A stretch of 64,000 nucleotides of DNA, taken from positions 434,001-498,000 of the forward strand of contig QRFJ01000747.1 in assembly GCA_006176705.1 (NCBI GenBank), written 5' to 3'. The translations under genes and the position numbers were made by a program. This DNA is from Cocos nucifera. Lineage: Eukaryota; Streptophyta; Magnoliopsida; Arecales; Arecaceae. Below, piece by piece: positions 32,825 through 45,469 of the stretch (the stretch's first letter is position 1; the number at the start of each line of letters is the position of its first letter). The notes below the pieces were generated by a model. That model was not told the DNA's origin. It ran no database searches and saw only the letters and a program-made list of their open reading frames with translations.

Positions 32825-33269
32825 TTCAAGATCTACGGTAGTGATTTTATAATCACTGCCATATCCATGCCAACCACTGTCATAGATTTTTGATGTAAAC
32901 GATGTCAACCACTGTATTAGATCTGTGGTAGTGGTTAAGAAATCACTGCTATAGATTACCTATAACAGCGATTATGTAACTGCTGTTATAGATTAACTAT
33001 GGCAGTGGTTAACCACTGTTATAGATTAACTATGGCAGTAATTACATAACCGCTGCTATAGGTGGATATATTGTAATGATTTATAAACTACTGCAATAGA
33101 CCATCTATGACAGCGGTTTAAACAACCACTGCAATAACCACTGCCATAGTGCTACGACGACGACTGTAGTGATAGCGATTAGAAAATCGCTGCCATAGCC
33201 TATGACAGCGATTTTTTGGGCTATGATAGTGGTTACGAACTACTGTCATAGCCCTTTTTTATAGTAGTG
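32825..33269. repeat. CACTA B 3' subterminal repeats
   Basis: About fifteen CTATGGCAGTGGTT/AACCACTGCCATAG-type words in alternating orientation run to the terminus. The density is higher than at the 5' end. Confidence 0.8.
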
Positions 33270-33878
33270 CCAACTAGGTCTGGACCTTAGTAAATCCACC
33301 AATAGAAATAGTTTTTATAGGATGTAAATGAATCTTTAAGAGAAAGATCAGCTCAAATGAAAAGCTTGAAATCTTTAAAGCTAAGCTTGTGGCTAAAAAT
33401 TATAATCACTACGAAGGCATTGACTATCAGGAGACCTTCTCGCTAGTTGCCATGTTAAAGTCCATTCAAACATTGCTTGCTGTTATAGCAATTCATGATT
33501 ATAAGATATGGCAGATGGATGCGAAAATTATCTTCCTAAATAGATATCTTCAGGAAGATATCTATATGGAGCAGCCTCTGGATTTCACGTTTAGTGACGG
33601 AGATCACAAGGTCTGTAAGCTGCGAAGATCCATCTATGAACTAAAGCAAGTATCTCGGAGTTGGAATACTCATTTTAATGATGTGATCAAATCATTTGAT
33701 TTCATTAAGAACAAGGAGGAACTATATATTTTTAAGAAGATTAGTGGGAGGGCCATTACTTTTCTCATATTGTATGTAGATGATATCCTTCTTATTGGGA
33801 ATAATATTTTCATGATGACTTCTGTGAAAGTTTGGTTGTGTAAAGAATTCTCCAAGAAATATCTTGGTGAAGCATCCT
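33270..33878 (+). pseudogene. pol: Tork-like copia reverse transcriptase
   Basis: The copia frame returns right after CACTA B: the RT block reads KLVAKNYNHYEGIDYQETFS, then WQMDAKIIFLNRYLQEDIYM (catalytic Asp), SIYELKQVSRSWN and LYVDDILLIGN (YVDD catalytic motif) near 33768-33800. The open part is 33389-33901, running into the LTR of the next insertion at 33879. Wording fits the Tork group. A stop near 33330 and the missing rest make it inactive. Confidence 0.9.
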
Positions 33879-35713
33879 TGATAACTATCATAAATTTATA
33901 AATAAAAGTATTAAAATATATATTAATTAATATTTATTTTAAAAATTAATATTTTTATTAATATTTCATAGAAAAATCTTCACCAATGCGAAGAGCTTGA
34001 TTTATGGGTTCAAACAAAATAAATTTGATAAAAATTAAAGCTAAATTGAAAAAGTTATGAAGGTCGGAAGTTAAAAAAAATTGGCTGACTGAAATGGCTG
34101 GTCCAACTAAACCGACCTGACTGCCACACAAGCTAGCCCGATCAGCCAGTGACTAACCCCGACCTGAATGCCTTTGGCCTAGCTCGCAGTGCAAGCTAGC
34201 CCAGCGCCCATGACCCACTTTCCTTCAGCCTTGACATCACCCTGATGTCAGAAAACTGCGCGGTCCATGGTGGACCGACGGCTTAGTCAGTAGGCATGGA
34301 CCCTTAAAGGGTCCACAGAAAAGATCAAGTGGCTCAAGAGGGTATTTTGGTAATTTCAGAAGGTGTGGCAAGCTTCTATTGGTTGCAGTCTGTGCACCCA
34401 GTTCAAGTGGTCCATAGACACAATATGGCACGATCGGACAGCTACGTGTGCCACCAGTTACCATCCAATGGTAGGGGTAAATTTTGACTTGATCCAGGAT
34501 TTTCTAGGCGATGTGCGCGACTATGGCTGAGATCCAATTTGGCAAAGATCCAATGGCTGCCAAGAGTCTCCGATTTTGATTAAGATTTCTCAGCCTTCCC
34601 ACACGCGATTTGATGGGAGAAAACAACCAGATCAGGCATCCGATGGCCCTTATTTGATCTAGTCATGAATCAAGAAGTTATGCGGTGGATCTTTGATGGA
34701 TTTTAGGCTTTTGATCAGGCATCCAACGGCTAGGAATCTTCAAATCTATTAAATTTGAGCCAAACTCCAATTTGAGTTCAACAAGGTCCCACAAACTCCT
34801 TTTCTCATCTATTTAATCCCCTCCTTCACGCCAGACCTTCATAGACTCTCCCAAGGGGGCAATTAGCCTCTACACACTATAATAGAGCCCTCTCTTCTCT
34901 TCTCCTCTCTCCTCTCTCCTCTTTTCTTTCTCTTTTCTTTCTTTTTCTTTATCGAAGGAGTACAAAGATGTCGGGAGCTAGAGAAGTCTCAACCATGTGC
35001 AGCTAAAGTACCGAATTCTAGAATGTAGATGAAGTCTTTGAGCCTGGATTATATTTTTTTCTTTATCTTTTATAATTTTTTTATGTAATGAATAAATTAT
35101 TCTCTTGCTTAATTTTAAATTTTATTCTCCATGCATGAGATTTTGTATTAACATGCTTATTATTGATTAATATCTAAATAGATTATATTTATAAAAATAG
35201 ATTATGATCGGGAGATATAGTCCATGCTCGATTTAATAGTTTATATTAGAGAGAATCATTGAAAAGTCATGTTACCAATTTTTAAGAATTAAAGTATTGA
35301 ATAACTTATGATTCTATTGAGATGGATCATGATTAGAAGATACGATTCATGTCCAAAAAAAATAGGTTATAGTCATAACTAAATTCTTAAAAATATTAAA
35401 TTTTTATATTAAAAAAAATTATCACAATCTTACTAGAGATGAATTCGAAATTCCAGAATATCTTTAATTAATTTGAAAACCCTAACTAATTAGTATTTGC
35501 TTTCATTTATTTAATTTACTAAGATCTCCATCAATCCTCTTTAGTTTACTACTTTAAATTTCTACTTTATAAATTAATTTAAATTTTTTTTAATTAAAAT
35601 TGAATGTAACTCAGTCTTCAATCATCGAGAAAATCAACATCCGACTCACCACTATTCTAAGTAATAATAAGATTGGGTTGAATTTTTATTTGGTGCTATA
35701 ACGATGAGCATCA
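33879..35713 (+). repeat. 5' LTR of Athila-type derivative
   Basis: A 1.8-kb LTR; CATCTATTTAATCCCCTCC near 34815 is the likely TATA region, followed by a CTCTTCTC-rich tract at 34890-34950. The ORF on the minus strand at 34237-34464 is LTR sequence and reappears in the 3' LTR (39341-39775). Confidence 0.92.
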
Positions 35714-35719
35714 AATTTT

Positions 35720-35737
35720 TGGTGCCGTTGTCGGAGA
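35720..35737 (+). other. Primer-binding site resembling tRNA-Asp
   Basis: TGGTGCCGTTGTCGGAGA lies 6 bp after the 5' LTR. Athila elements use tRNA-Asp, with TGGCGCCGTTGCCGGGGA as I recall it. The three differences are C to T, C to T and G to A, the signature of cytosine deamination. Confidence 0.7.
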
Positions 35738-37827
35738 TTATAGCATGATTACTTCAATTAATTAAAAATTAATTAATAAAAAATAAAAATTATATATTTT
35801 TTTTATTATTCTTTAATTTTATCAAGTTATTATTGTCTTTCATAATTGATTCTTGCTTTCTGTAGTTTAGATTAATTTATTACTTTTTAAAACTTAATCT
35901 TTTGAATTTACTTTCTTTCGCAAAATCATATAATTAAAAACTAAAAAATATCCATAAAAAGATAAAACCATATATCCTAAAAAATCACTGACATCTCATA
36001 ACACTTAATTAATTTAGCATACTCACAAACATCATATATAATTAATTTTTAACATGTTTGAACATCTTGCTTTCTTTGTATTGCATCTCCATAATTAATT
36101 TTAAGGGCACAACCATTAAATAAGATAAGATGGAGATTTGATCACTCTTTCTTAACCCACAAACTACCACCTTTCATATTGCATTGACTTAAGTCTTTAA
36201 CTTAAAATTAGTTAGACGTTGGCCCCTAAGGATATTCGAGCTCAATAGGATAAGAAATCCTAAAAGTTGGACTGGGTTAGGGTTAGTCAATTTGACTAGT
36301 GTCTAAGACAAGTGGTTCAGAAATCACGTCCCAAAGGAAGGTGTTACTTAATTGATTCTGTTAGCTTACATGGCTAAGATAATTAATGTTTAAGAAAAGC
36401 AATGGAAGGACTCCCACCGACCTTACATTTATCTGATCAGTTGAGTGGTTGATTTTTTACTTGGAGGGCTTAGAGATGATCTTAGCAATTAGAAGCTGTT
36501 TAGATCTAGGTTAATCCTAGGATAGAGAGTCCATACTTGATTAACTTGATTGAAATTGATACCAAACATAAACTAATTCTTCACATCTATCATATTTAAA
36601 TCTAGAATCCTATAGGCTCTTATCTTTAGAATTCTCTCTCCTTATCTCTTTTCTTATTCTTTAAAATAAGTTAAAATAAAATAAATAACAATCAAAGATG
36701 AATTTTTATGCTGAGCTATTCCGTAGAGTAGATCATCTAGAAGCCACTAGGAACTCTTTCTATCCATCTTTTTGTCCTGCACAATAAGTTCGTCCAATAT
36801 ATTCGAGCCCCACCCATTATGCAAGTTGATGCCCACATCGACTTTTTGAGAATATGTATGAGTAAGTTTATCAAGATCAAATCTAAATGATCTACAGAAC
36901 AGGAAACAATCAATACTTTAACACTTACAATGGGTGGCTCAACTAGATTTTTTGTGGCAATCATAATTAGTGGTTACCCTGGTGCCAAAAGGATCAACAT
37001 TTATGGATGCACCTTATGATATACCCTACCCACAATATCAATCTTCTTCAAATAATAATGAGTCAACTTTTGAAGAGAGGATTCAGCAAGCATTAGAATT
37101 TACCAATCAACCATTGAATAATTAACAGGACCAAAGGCTTAATTCTTTAAAAAAATGCTTAGAAGTTATGATAAAGTCACAAAACGATCTTATGCAGACC
37201 ACGAACCATCTGATAAGTTCAAACTCCCAAGCCATAAATTTAAACTCCTAAGTCATTACTCATCTAGAAATACAGTTAGATCAATTAGTCATGGCTATTA
37301 GTGAAAGTGAGTTGCCCAGTCAGCCCGAGAGTGACCCTGAGGGACCATACATGGCTAAAAATTTTAATATCCTAGAAGCCTTTTTCTGAATAATCAATTA
37401 AAACTCTCAAAAATAATATGATCATAAAACAATCCTACACAACTAAAAAAACTCTCTTAGACCATATTACTGAGGCAACAAAATATAGAAAAGAACAAGA
37501 ATGATGGGATAAACCATCTCCATCATCATCTTCTTTACCTATGGTCATAGAATAACCCCGCAAAACTAAAAAGATCCCATTAGACCATATAACTGAGGCA
37601 AAAATATATAGAAAAGAAATAGAATGATGGGACGAACTAACTCCATCACCTTACTTATATATGGACCCATTTCTAAGTGCCCTAGAATCACCCAATTCTT
37701 TTAACAGGAAAGGAGGATCAATTGATAAGATGATGAAATCAATAGAGACTTTCCAAGAACCACAAGTAAATAACATACTAGAGAAAACTTCACCCATAAT
37801 TCTTCCCCAAATTCATTAAATCTTTTT
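35738..37827 (+). pseudogene. gag: Leader and gag remnant of Athila derivative
   Basis: No long ORF. From about 36690 short stretches look gag-like (FYAELFRRVDHLEATRNSF near 36697, SNNNESTFEERIQQALEF near 37050), and 37400-37700 has two near-duplicate segments around CATTAGACCATATAACTGAG. Stops are frequent. Assignment rests on position between the primer site and pol. Confidence 0.4.
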
Positions 37828-38202
37828 TTGGCTCATTATGAGGTGGATGATTTTGATGAAGATGGATACAATACAGAAGTTAGTAACCAAGTAGATAAAT
37901 CCTATCTTAAAACTACCCCACTATGGATAGAAAAACTTAAGCCACCATCTAGTCCACCAATAGCTCTCTTGTTAGAACCACCAACTGATCAAGAATTAAG
38001 AATACTTCTTGATGAACTTACTGACACCCTACTAGTGATACCTTTCCAAGAAGAACAACTTATAGGTGTTCTAAAAGCACATAAAGAAGCTGTAGGATGG
38101 GATATTGCTAATATGAGGGATAACAATTTTAAGACTAATTTTTCTATATTCGATACTACTTTTGAGAATGGCCTCCAAAATTTATCAACTATATTAAAAT
38201 GA
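37828..38202 (+). pseudogene. Athila pol N-terminal fragment
   Basis: A 124-codon ORF with LKPPSSPPIALLLEPPT and VLKAHKEAVGWDIANM, matching the stretch just before RT in the first Athila element (LELKPLPKHL and VLRKNQEAIGWTMVDI at 9936-10100). The reading then loses similarity; RT does not follow. It marks the deletion point that removed pol. Confidence 0.65.
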
Positions 38203-39209
38203 TGTATGGAGGCAAATTTAAAATTAATTTAGAAAAAGTGCCATACTGTAAATCAGGAAGAGTTGATGTCAAGATATATCATATCCGAGAAAGAGAGTGG
38301 GGTAGATCATGTTATAGTTGAAGTAATTTATAAACCACGATCCCTGATTTCAATCCAACAAACATAATTCCTTCCTGATTATCATGAAAGTTATGATAAT
38401 TTTAAATTTTGGTATAACTTGCTTGCTCCATATAATTTGTTGATTAGGACTAAATTTAATCACCGAAAAGTATTCCATGAACATTTTTCTACCATGATGA
38501 CTAGACCTCCTGATTGGTCCTATCCTTTTAAAATCCTGAAGGATGTGCTAAAATTGATCATATGTAAAACTCCTTCATAGGATCCAACTGAAGATGTTAA
38601 ACTTAGCACTTACTGGAAGGCAACCTAGCTTTTGCTTTTGCATTTTCTTTTTATTTTTAGTTTACTTTTCTTTCAGGACTAATTTGGAGGGAGAACTACA
38701 AATCCATACTGAATGAAGAACAAATAAACCCTAGGCTGAGACCAAAAATATATTAAGTTAGGTGAACCTGTAACCTATTTGACTCGAGTTAATAATCTAT
38801 TTGACTCGAGTCAGTAAGCCTAAGGGGTATTCTATACCTAGTGCTCTAAAGCCAGCTGGTTTGGGAGTCATTGATCCAAAGTCCGCTACAAGGATCAGAT
38901 AGAAAGCTTAAGAGGATAAAACATTACACTGGCTATAAATAAAAAAAAAATCTAGACCATACTAAAGATTGAGAATTTAAAAAATAAAGGTGGAGAATTG
39001 GTCAAAAAAAGCTCTAAAATTTTATGTTCTTTACTTAACCACTATTTAGGATAAAATTAATAATTCGATGATGTATCTCTTAAATCTCTAACTAGATATC
39101 AACTGACTTTAGGATGACCTAAAGAAACTTTTATATCTTATCGAGTCGGTACATACTTCTAATTTTTTTCTTTTTATTCGAGGATGAGTAAAACTCAAAT
39201 TAGAAGATG
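38203..39209 (+). other. Athila derivative 3' region up to LTR
   Basis: GATGTTAAACTTAGCACTTA (near 38592) and CTGGTTTGGGAGTCATTGAT (near 38857) parallel 17208 and 17910 in the first element, so this is shared 3' untranslated sequence. The segment 38220-38580 has no recognised motif and may be an eroded ORF in the env-like position. The polypurine tract next to 39210 is worn (TTAGAAGATG against TTGAGGGGTG). Confidence 0.5.
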
Positions 39210-41039
39210 TGATAACTATCATAAATTTATAAATAAAAATATTAATATATATATTAATTAAATTTATTTTAAGAATTAATATTTTTATTAATATTTTGTA
39301 GAAAAAATCTTTACCAATATGAAGAGCTTGATTTATGGGTTCAAACAAAATAAATTTGACGAAAATCGAAGCTAAATTGAAAAAAGTTACGAAGGTCGAA
39401 AGTTAAAAAAAAAATGGTCGACTGAACCGACCGATCCAACCAAACTGGCTTGACCGCCATGCGAGCCAGCTCAATCCGCCAGCGACCAACCCCAGCCCAA
39501 ACGCCTTCAGCCAAGCCTGCAGTGCAAGCCAGCCCACTTCCCTTCAGTCCTAATGTCACCATGACGTCAGGAAACCATGCAACCGGTGGCTTAGTTAGTA
39601 GGCATGGACCCTTAAAGGGTCCATAGAAAAGATCACATGGCTTAAAAGGGCATTTTGGTAATTTTAGAAGGTGTGGCAAGCTTCTATTAGTTGTGGTCTT
39701 CAATGCACCTAGTTTAGATGGTCCATAGACATAGAATGGCGCGATCGGATGGCTGCATGCACCGTCAATCGCCATCCAATGGCTGGGGTAAATTCCAACT
39801 TGATCTAGAATTTTTTAGGTGATGTGCGTGATCCTGCGACTGAGATCCGATCTGGCAAAGATCCCATGGCCACCAAGAGTCTCCGATTTTGATTAAGATT
39901 TCTCAGCCTTCCCATGCACGATCCGATAGGCAAAAACAACCAGATCAGGCATCCAACAATCCTTATTTGATCTGGGCATGAATCAAGAGGTTATGCGATG
40001 GATTTTTGATGGATTTCAGGCCTTTGATCAGGCATCCGATGGTCAAGAATCTTTAGATCTATTAAATTTGAGCCAAACTCCAATTTGAGTCCAACAAGGA
40101 CTCACAAACTTCTTTTCTCATCTATTTAATCCCCTCCTTCATGCTAGACCTACGCAGACCCTCCCAAGGGGGCAATTAGCCTCTCTACACTATAACAAAG
40201 CCCTCTCTCTTCTCTTCTCCTCTCTTCATTCTCCTCTTTTCTTTCTTTTTTTGCTTTTTCTTTTCTTTTTCTTTATCGGAGGAGTACAAAGATGCTGGGA
40301 GCTAGAGAAGTCTCAACCATGTGTAGCTACAGTACTAAATTTTGGGATGTAGATGAAGTTTTCGAGCATGAATTATATTTTTTTTATCTTTTATAATTTA
40401 TTTTATACAATGAATAAATTATTTTCTTGCTCAATCTTAAATTTTATTTTTCATGCATGAGATTTTGTATTAACATATTTATTATTGATTAATGTCTAAA
40501 TAGAATATATTTATGGAGATGGATTATGATCAGAAGATACAGTTTGTGCTTGATTTAATAGTTTATGTTAGAAAAAATTATTAAAAAGCTATGTTACCAA
40601 TTTTTAAGAATTAAATTATTGAATAGCTTATGATTCTATTGAGATAGATCATGATTAGGAGATATGATTTATGCCCAAAGAAAATAGGTTATAGTCATAA
40701 CTAAATTTTTAAAAATATTAAATTCTTGTATTAAAAAAAATTACCACAATCATGCTAGAGATAGATTCAAAATTTTAGAATATCTTTAATTAATTTAAAA
40801 AAATCTAATTAATTAAGTATTTACTTTTATTTATTTAATTTGCTAAAATCTCCATCAATCCACTTTAGTTTATTGCTTTAAATTTCTACTTTATAAATTA
40901 ATTTAAAATTTTATTTTTTTAATTAAAATTGAATGCAACTCAATCTTCAATCCTCAAGAAAATTGACACTTGACTCACCACTATTCTAATTAATAATAAG
41001 ATTGAGTTTAATTTTTATTTGCTATAACGATGAGCATCA
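39210..41039 (+). repeat. 3' LTR of Athila-type derivative
   Basis: Pairs with 33879-35713 throughout, with scattered substitutions and small indels (for example GGT missing near the end). The duplication ATCCT follows at 41040-41044. Confidence 0.92.
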
Positions 41040-41044
41040 ATCCT

Positions 41045-41928
41045 ATATTTTAGAAATAAAGATCTATAGAGATAAATCTAAAAGGATGCTAAGTCTATCA
41101 CAGTAAATATATATAGAAAAAATATGAAAGCGGTTCAGCATGGAGAACTCTAAGAGGAGTCTATTTTTCTCCAGAAATGGAGTTCATCTCTCCAAGAAAA
41201 TGTACTCTAGCACACTTGAGGAGATATAACATATGAGCAAGATTTCTTATGCTTCTGCTATAAAAAGCCTCATGTATGCTATGCTATGTACTCAACTTAA
41301 TATTGCTCTTGCTATGAGTGTCACAAGCATATATTAGTCGAATCCAGATGAAAAGCACTAGATTGTTGTGAAGAATATATTTAGGTACTTAAAAAAGACT
41401 AAGAATCTCTTGTTAGTTTGGAGGAGACTTGCGGGTGCAGAAAAACACTGACTTAGACTTCATGTCTGATATTAATGATAGAAAGTCTACATCTAATTTT
41501 GTGTTCCTATGTAATGATGGTGTAATTAGCTAGAAAAATTTTAAGCAACCGATTATTATAGATTCCATAATGGAGGCAGAGTACATCACCACGTCGGAGG
41601 CTATTAAGAAAGGATTCTGGTTCAAGAAATTCATTACGAAGCTAGGTGTGATGTCATCGAATGCCATTCCACTCTTTTGCGACAACAATGGTGCCATAAT
41701 GCTCGCTAAGGAACCAAGGTCTTACTAGAATTCTAAGCACATCAAGCGATGATTTTATCTAATTCACAAATATCTCGAGAAGAAGTTTGTTGAGGTGCAG
41801 AGAGTTGACTCCATAGATAACGTGGTTGACCCACTGATGAAGCCGCTGAGCTAGCAGAAGACTGAAGCTCATCTTAAGAAAATAGGGCTTAAGTTTATAA
41901 CCAATTGGCTTTAGGTCAAATGAAATTT
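41045..41928 (+). pseudogene. pol: Tork-like copia RT end and RNase H
   Basis: The reading resumes as IKIYRDKSKRMLSLSQ, then SYASAIKSLMYAMLCTQLNI (RT C-terminus), and the RNase H domain with DSIMEAEYITTSEAIKKGFW, LFCDNNGAIMLAKEP and HIKR near 41570-41750. This order and wording fit the Tork group. Several stops are present. The tract before the LTR (CAAATGAAATTTTA) takes the place of the usual CAAGTGGGAGATTG purine tract. Confidence 0.85.
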
Positions 41929-44253
41929 TATTAGATGTATGCCCTAAAAGCCAGATTGACTGACACATATACACATTATAGGAGCATTATTTTATAATTA
42001 AAATTTTTAAATAAATAAAATTTGAATTATTTTTCATTCATATTGTGTTTTAAATATGTCCATGAATCATCCAAGAAATTAATGGATGATGACACATATT
42101 CTCAAGAGTTAAAAATTTGAGGCATGCATCATTAATGGTTAATTTCTAAATACTCTCAATCGATGGATTGTCATAGAGATCATGACTGATTCGAATAGAT
42201 TGATTTACGGATTGCTTTTCTTCATAGGTAGATGAGTTTCAAGTCTATAGTGTGGGACATTAGAGCGAGAGTGCAGGTGCTTGATAGAGATCAAGAATAC
42301 TGAGCATGATCAGTACGAAAAGTCATTTGGATGGCTATCTACTCGTCAGTGATTTACTTGATATTGCAGTCGTATAGATAGTTCTTGACCTGTAGTGCCT
42401 CGACTGTTCACAGTAGGGTTGATATAGTTTGACTGCACAATCATTTGGTTACCTAGCCATTTAAAATCTTATAATGTATGTTGGCTATAGTAGGTTCATT
42501 ATAGAAATAAAATATGCACCAAAATGGGATTTATCGATCCTGGTAGACAGAAAGTGGTCCTATGCAGTTCATGAGACTGAGTCCTAAAGACCATGGCCAT
42601 GGTAGGTGAATGATGGAAAGAATTTTCATAAGATTTCATATGGACTCGGGTTGATTGAATCTGACATATGACAGATGAATGGATTTAACGAGTTATCCTT
42701 GATCTGCATTTAGTCAAAACTTATGATAGAAGAATCGGACTACACGATAACTATACCTAAAGATTCATTTTTAGTTCTGCTGAATTACCACTATATACTG
42801 CTAGATGTCATTGGTAGATTGTGAGATCAATGAGAATTATTTTGGTAATCAACAATTCTCGATTGGATGAGTTGAAAAGAGTTCCAATTCATTGAAAGGA
42901 GTTTCAATGACATACTGATGGAGATCACAATGTATCCCACTATCAGTTAGAATTGAACCTATGGGGTCATATGCAAAAGAGATTCTCGACTTATCAAATG
43001 GTTGATTCGTGATTCTGAATCGTGTTTGGATTTAATTATCAATGAGATTGATGATTAAACCAATATAATTGTTGCAATTGTCAAACTTACTAAAAGTTAG
43101 TAAGTTGTAGGAGGATTTTATTACAATTGGATTGCAATAGGGCTCAATTTGATTGAGCAAAGGGGTTAGGATTAAATCTAATTGAATGGAATTCAATTTG
43201 ATTTGATTCGGATTTGATAGGATCAAGCCCTATTAGGTCATGAGTTAATCTAATTATCCAAGAAACCAATCCCTAGTTTGATGAGGTTTTAATTTAACTA
43301 ATTTCCTAATTAGATTAGGAACTAATTGGATTCTTAATTAGGCTAGGACCTAATTAATTAATTGATTATAACTAATTTCTAATTTAGTTAAGATTAAACC
43401 AAGAATTAGTTAAGCTTGGACCAAGAACCATTAGTGCCTAGTTTGACTAGGACTCTTCTCTCCATCATGCACCCACTAACCCCACATACCCCACCTTATG
43501 ATGCCGCCCTTTCTTTGTGAGAAACTTCATGTTAAAAGAGGCCACACTCATGCTTTCTCAATGCAAAAAGAAAGGGAGGCGTCAAAGTATTGGACGCCCC
43601 CAGGATTCCTTGACCAACTAGCTAGGTCTTTGACCTAGTAAAGACAACCTTTGGACGCCACCTTTTAAGAAGGGTTTTGGCATGAGAAACAATCAGAATT
43701 TCAATGTGAAAACTCAGAGTTTGGGAAGTGGGTTTCTCTCCTCTAGGTGTGAGAAAAAATAAGAGAGGCCTTCCTCCTTTATGGGCTTTGATTTTGAGAG
43801 AAGAAAAAAAGAAGGGTTCTTCTTCCTCCATCTTTACTTCCTCCTATTCCTTCTCTTCTCCAAAGAGTTTGAGAGATCTAAAAAGGATTCAAATCTACCA
43901 TCAAGAAGCATTTTCTGCAAAAAAAGCTAGCATTTTAGTGAAGATGCATGTCTGATCGAGAGCTTCGCGTAAATACCCATAGAGGCCAGATGCATGTGCG
44001 GCTCTACAGGAACCTTATCAGATTATCACGACAATCGAATTATGGTATTTTGCTTTCTGCGCAAAGGTATTAAATCTAATTTTTAAATCTGATTTTATTT
44101 TCAGTATCTTAATCTTGCATGTGATAGATTTTAGGATAGCAATAGATTAGATTTATTGTATGCATGATAAAATCTAAAATTTTTTTGCTGCTAGATCTTA
44201 ATTTTTAAATTTCAGCATGTACTAGAAAATTAGATTTCCTAAAAGATCCTACA
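41929..44253 (+). repeat. 3' LTR of Tork-like copia
   Basis: It starts TATTAGATGTATGCCCTAAA (TGTTAG in a typical member) and ends near AAAGATCCTACA, followed by an A tract. It holds the region 43960-44050 whose inverse is seen at 24382-24680. Short ORFs on both strands (43032-43226, 43622-43955) are LTR sequence. About 2.3 kb is long for the group, so a small insertion may be hidden in it. Confidence 0.6.
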
Positions 44254-44890
44254 AAAAAAAAAAAAAAAAGGACCAACTTCCATCATTGTTAGAGCCAACT
44301 GGCTCCCATTTCTTTCCCATCGATGCTAGCAGAGGAGGGGCCGATTGCACTCCTTCTTCCTCTTTTACTCCTTTCATTATCCTAGAGTTTCGAGCTGGCA
44401 TTGGAGCCCTCTACTTCAACATTTGTTAGGCAATCAATCGGGCTTGTTTTCTCCCCTACCTGAGCCTTGTTTCAAATGCCGATAACTTTGAGATCGCCCT
44501 CCTCTCACTTCTCCTCGAACGTCTTTCTCATCCCTACCAGAAGTTGTGATGTTGGCATGCATGCTTACCAGACCCTGTCGTATGGGTGGCGGTTGATCTT
44601 AAGCATGGCATAAGTGACCTTGTTCAAAATAGAGATTCTCTGACTAGAAAAACACCTATGAGACCACTCTATTTCCACACCTTGTCTCCTCCTCCCCTGC
44701 TTTACTCTCTATCACCTTTGATGCCTGGTGGTCCTTCCCTCCCCCATACTACCACTCAATAATCAGCATCCCTGCCAGACTGCACCATTCGATTTGGCCA
44801 AATTAGCCTTCCTCGGTCCTCATGTCTTATAGGAAAACCCCATTTTTTTCCTTGTTTTGGATGCTCCATAATTATTCTTTCCTCTCTTCA
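44254..44890. other. Flanking DNA left of CACTA D
   Basis: After an A tract (to 44269) the sequence is mixed in composition with no ORF of note or known repeat. It is interrupted by CACTA D and continues at 49851. Confidence 0.4.
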
Positions 44891-45469
44891 CACAATTACA
44901 GAATAGGGCTATGGCAGCGATTGTTGGTAGCGGTTCACAACCACTACCATAGTCTTAAAAATTACTGCCATGGGCTACAACAGCAGTTCTATAACCGCTT
45001 CAACTATGGCCATCGTTGTAAATTTATGGCAATGATTTTTACCGCGGTTACGAAAATCGTTGCCATAGAAAGTCTATAATAGCGATTTTGTTAACCACTG
45101 CCATACTTGACCTATGACAGTGGTTTCATAACTGCTATCATAGAGTGATATAGCAGCGATTTTTAACAGCTGCCATAGACTAGCAATGGCAGCAATTATT
45201 AAACCACTGTCATAGACTCTATGGCAGTAGTTTGTAAATCATTATCATAGGTTATGGCAGCAGGTAGCACATATCCTAGGTATGCCTATGGCAGCAATTT
45301 TGCAACTACTGCCATAGCTTTTGAATAATAAAAAATAATATAAATTTTTTTTTTTATTTTTTAACTAATAAATATAATTTAATATATAATATAAAAAATA
45401 TTATAAATAATATAAAAATATTTCTGAAATGCTCAAATTTTATTACTGAATAAAATTTATTATAATATT

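Larger units (their letters stand above)
26430..33269 (+). mobile_element. CACTA element copy B, complete ends
   Basis: It begins CACTACTACAAAAATGG and ends CCCTTTTTTATAGTAGTG; the ends are inverse (CACTACTAYA). A 3-bp target duplication CCA lies at 26427-26429 and 33270-33272, as expected for CACTA. Parts in order: subterminal repeats (26430-26780), near-palindrome (26786-28721, split by a solo LTR), subterminal repeats (28745-28890), pyrimidine-rich leader (28930-29640), purine-rich repeats (30010-30440), the transposon gene (30927-32663) and the 3' subterminal repeats (32825-33269). No DDE transposase (TNP2-type) gene was found in 6.84 kb, so it is non-autonomous. It sits in the Tork-like copia pol. 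Confidence 0.95.
33879..41039 (+). mobile_element. Athila-type gypsy deletion derivative, complete ends
   Basis: LTRs 33879-35713 (1835 bp) and 39210-41039 (1830 bp) share TGATAACTATC at the start and GATGAGCATCA at the end. The target duplication is ATCCT (33874-33878 and 41040-41044), and the copia RT reading is continuous across it. Its 3.5-kb interior keeps a primer site, a gag-like remnant and one pol fragment, then the same 3' untranslated region as the first Athila element. RT, RNase H and integrase are absent, so it is non-autonomous. Confidence 0.95.

Noticed and set aside
34237..34464. 75-codon minus-strand ORF, with a longer version at 39341-39775
   Set aside because: Both are at the same place in the two LTRs of one element; LTR sequence with no known motif.
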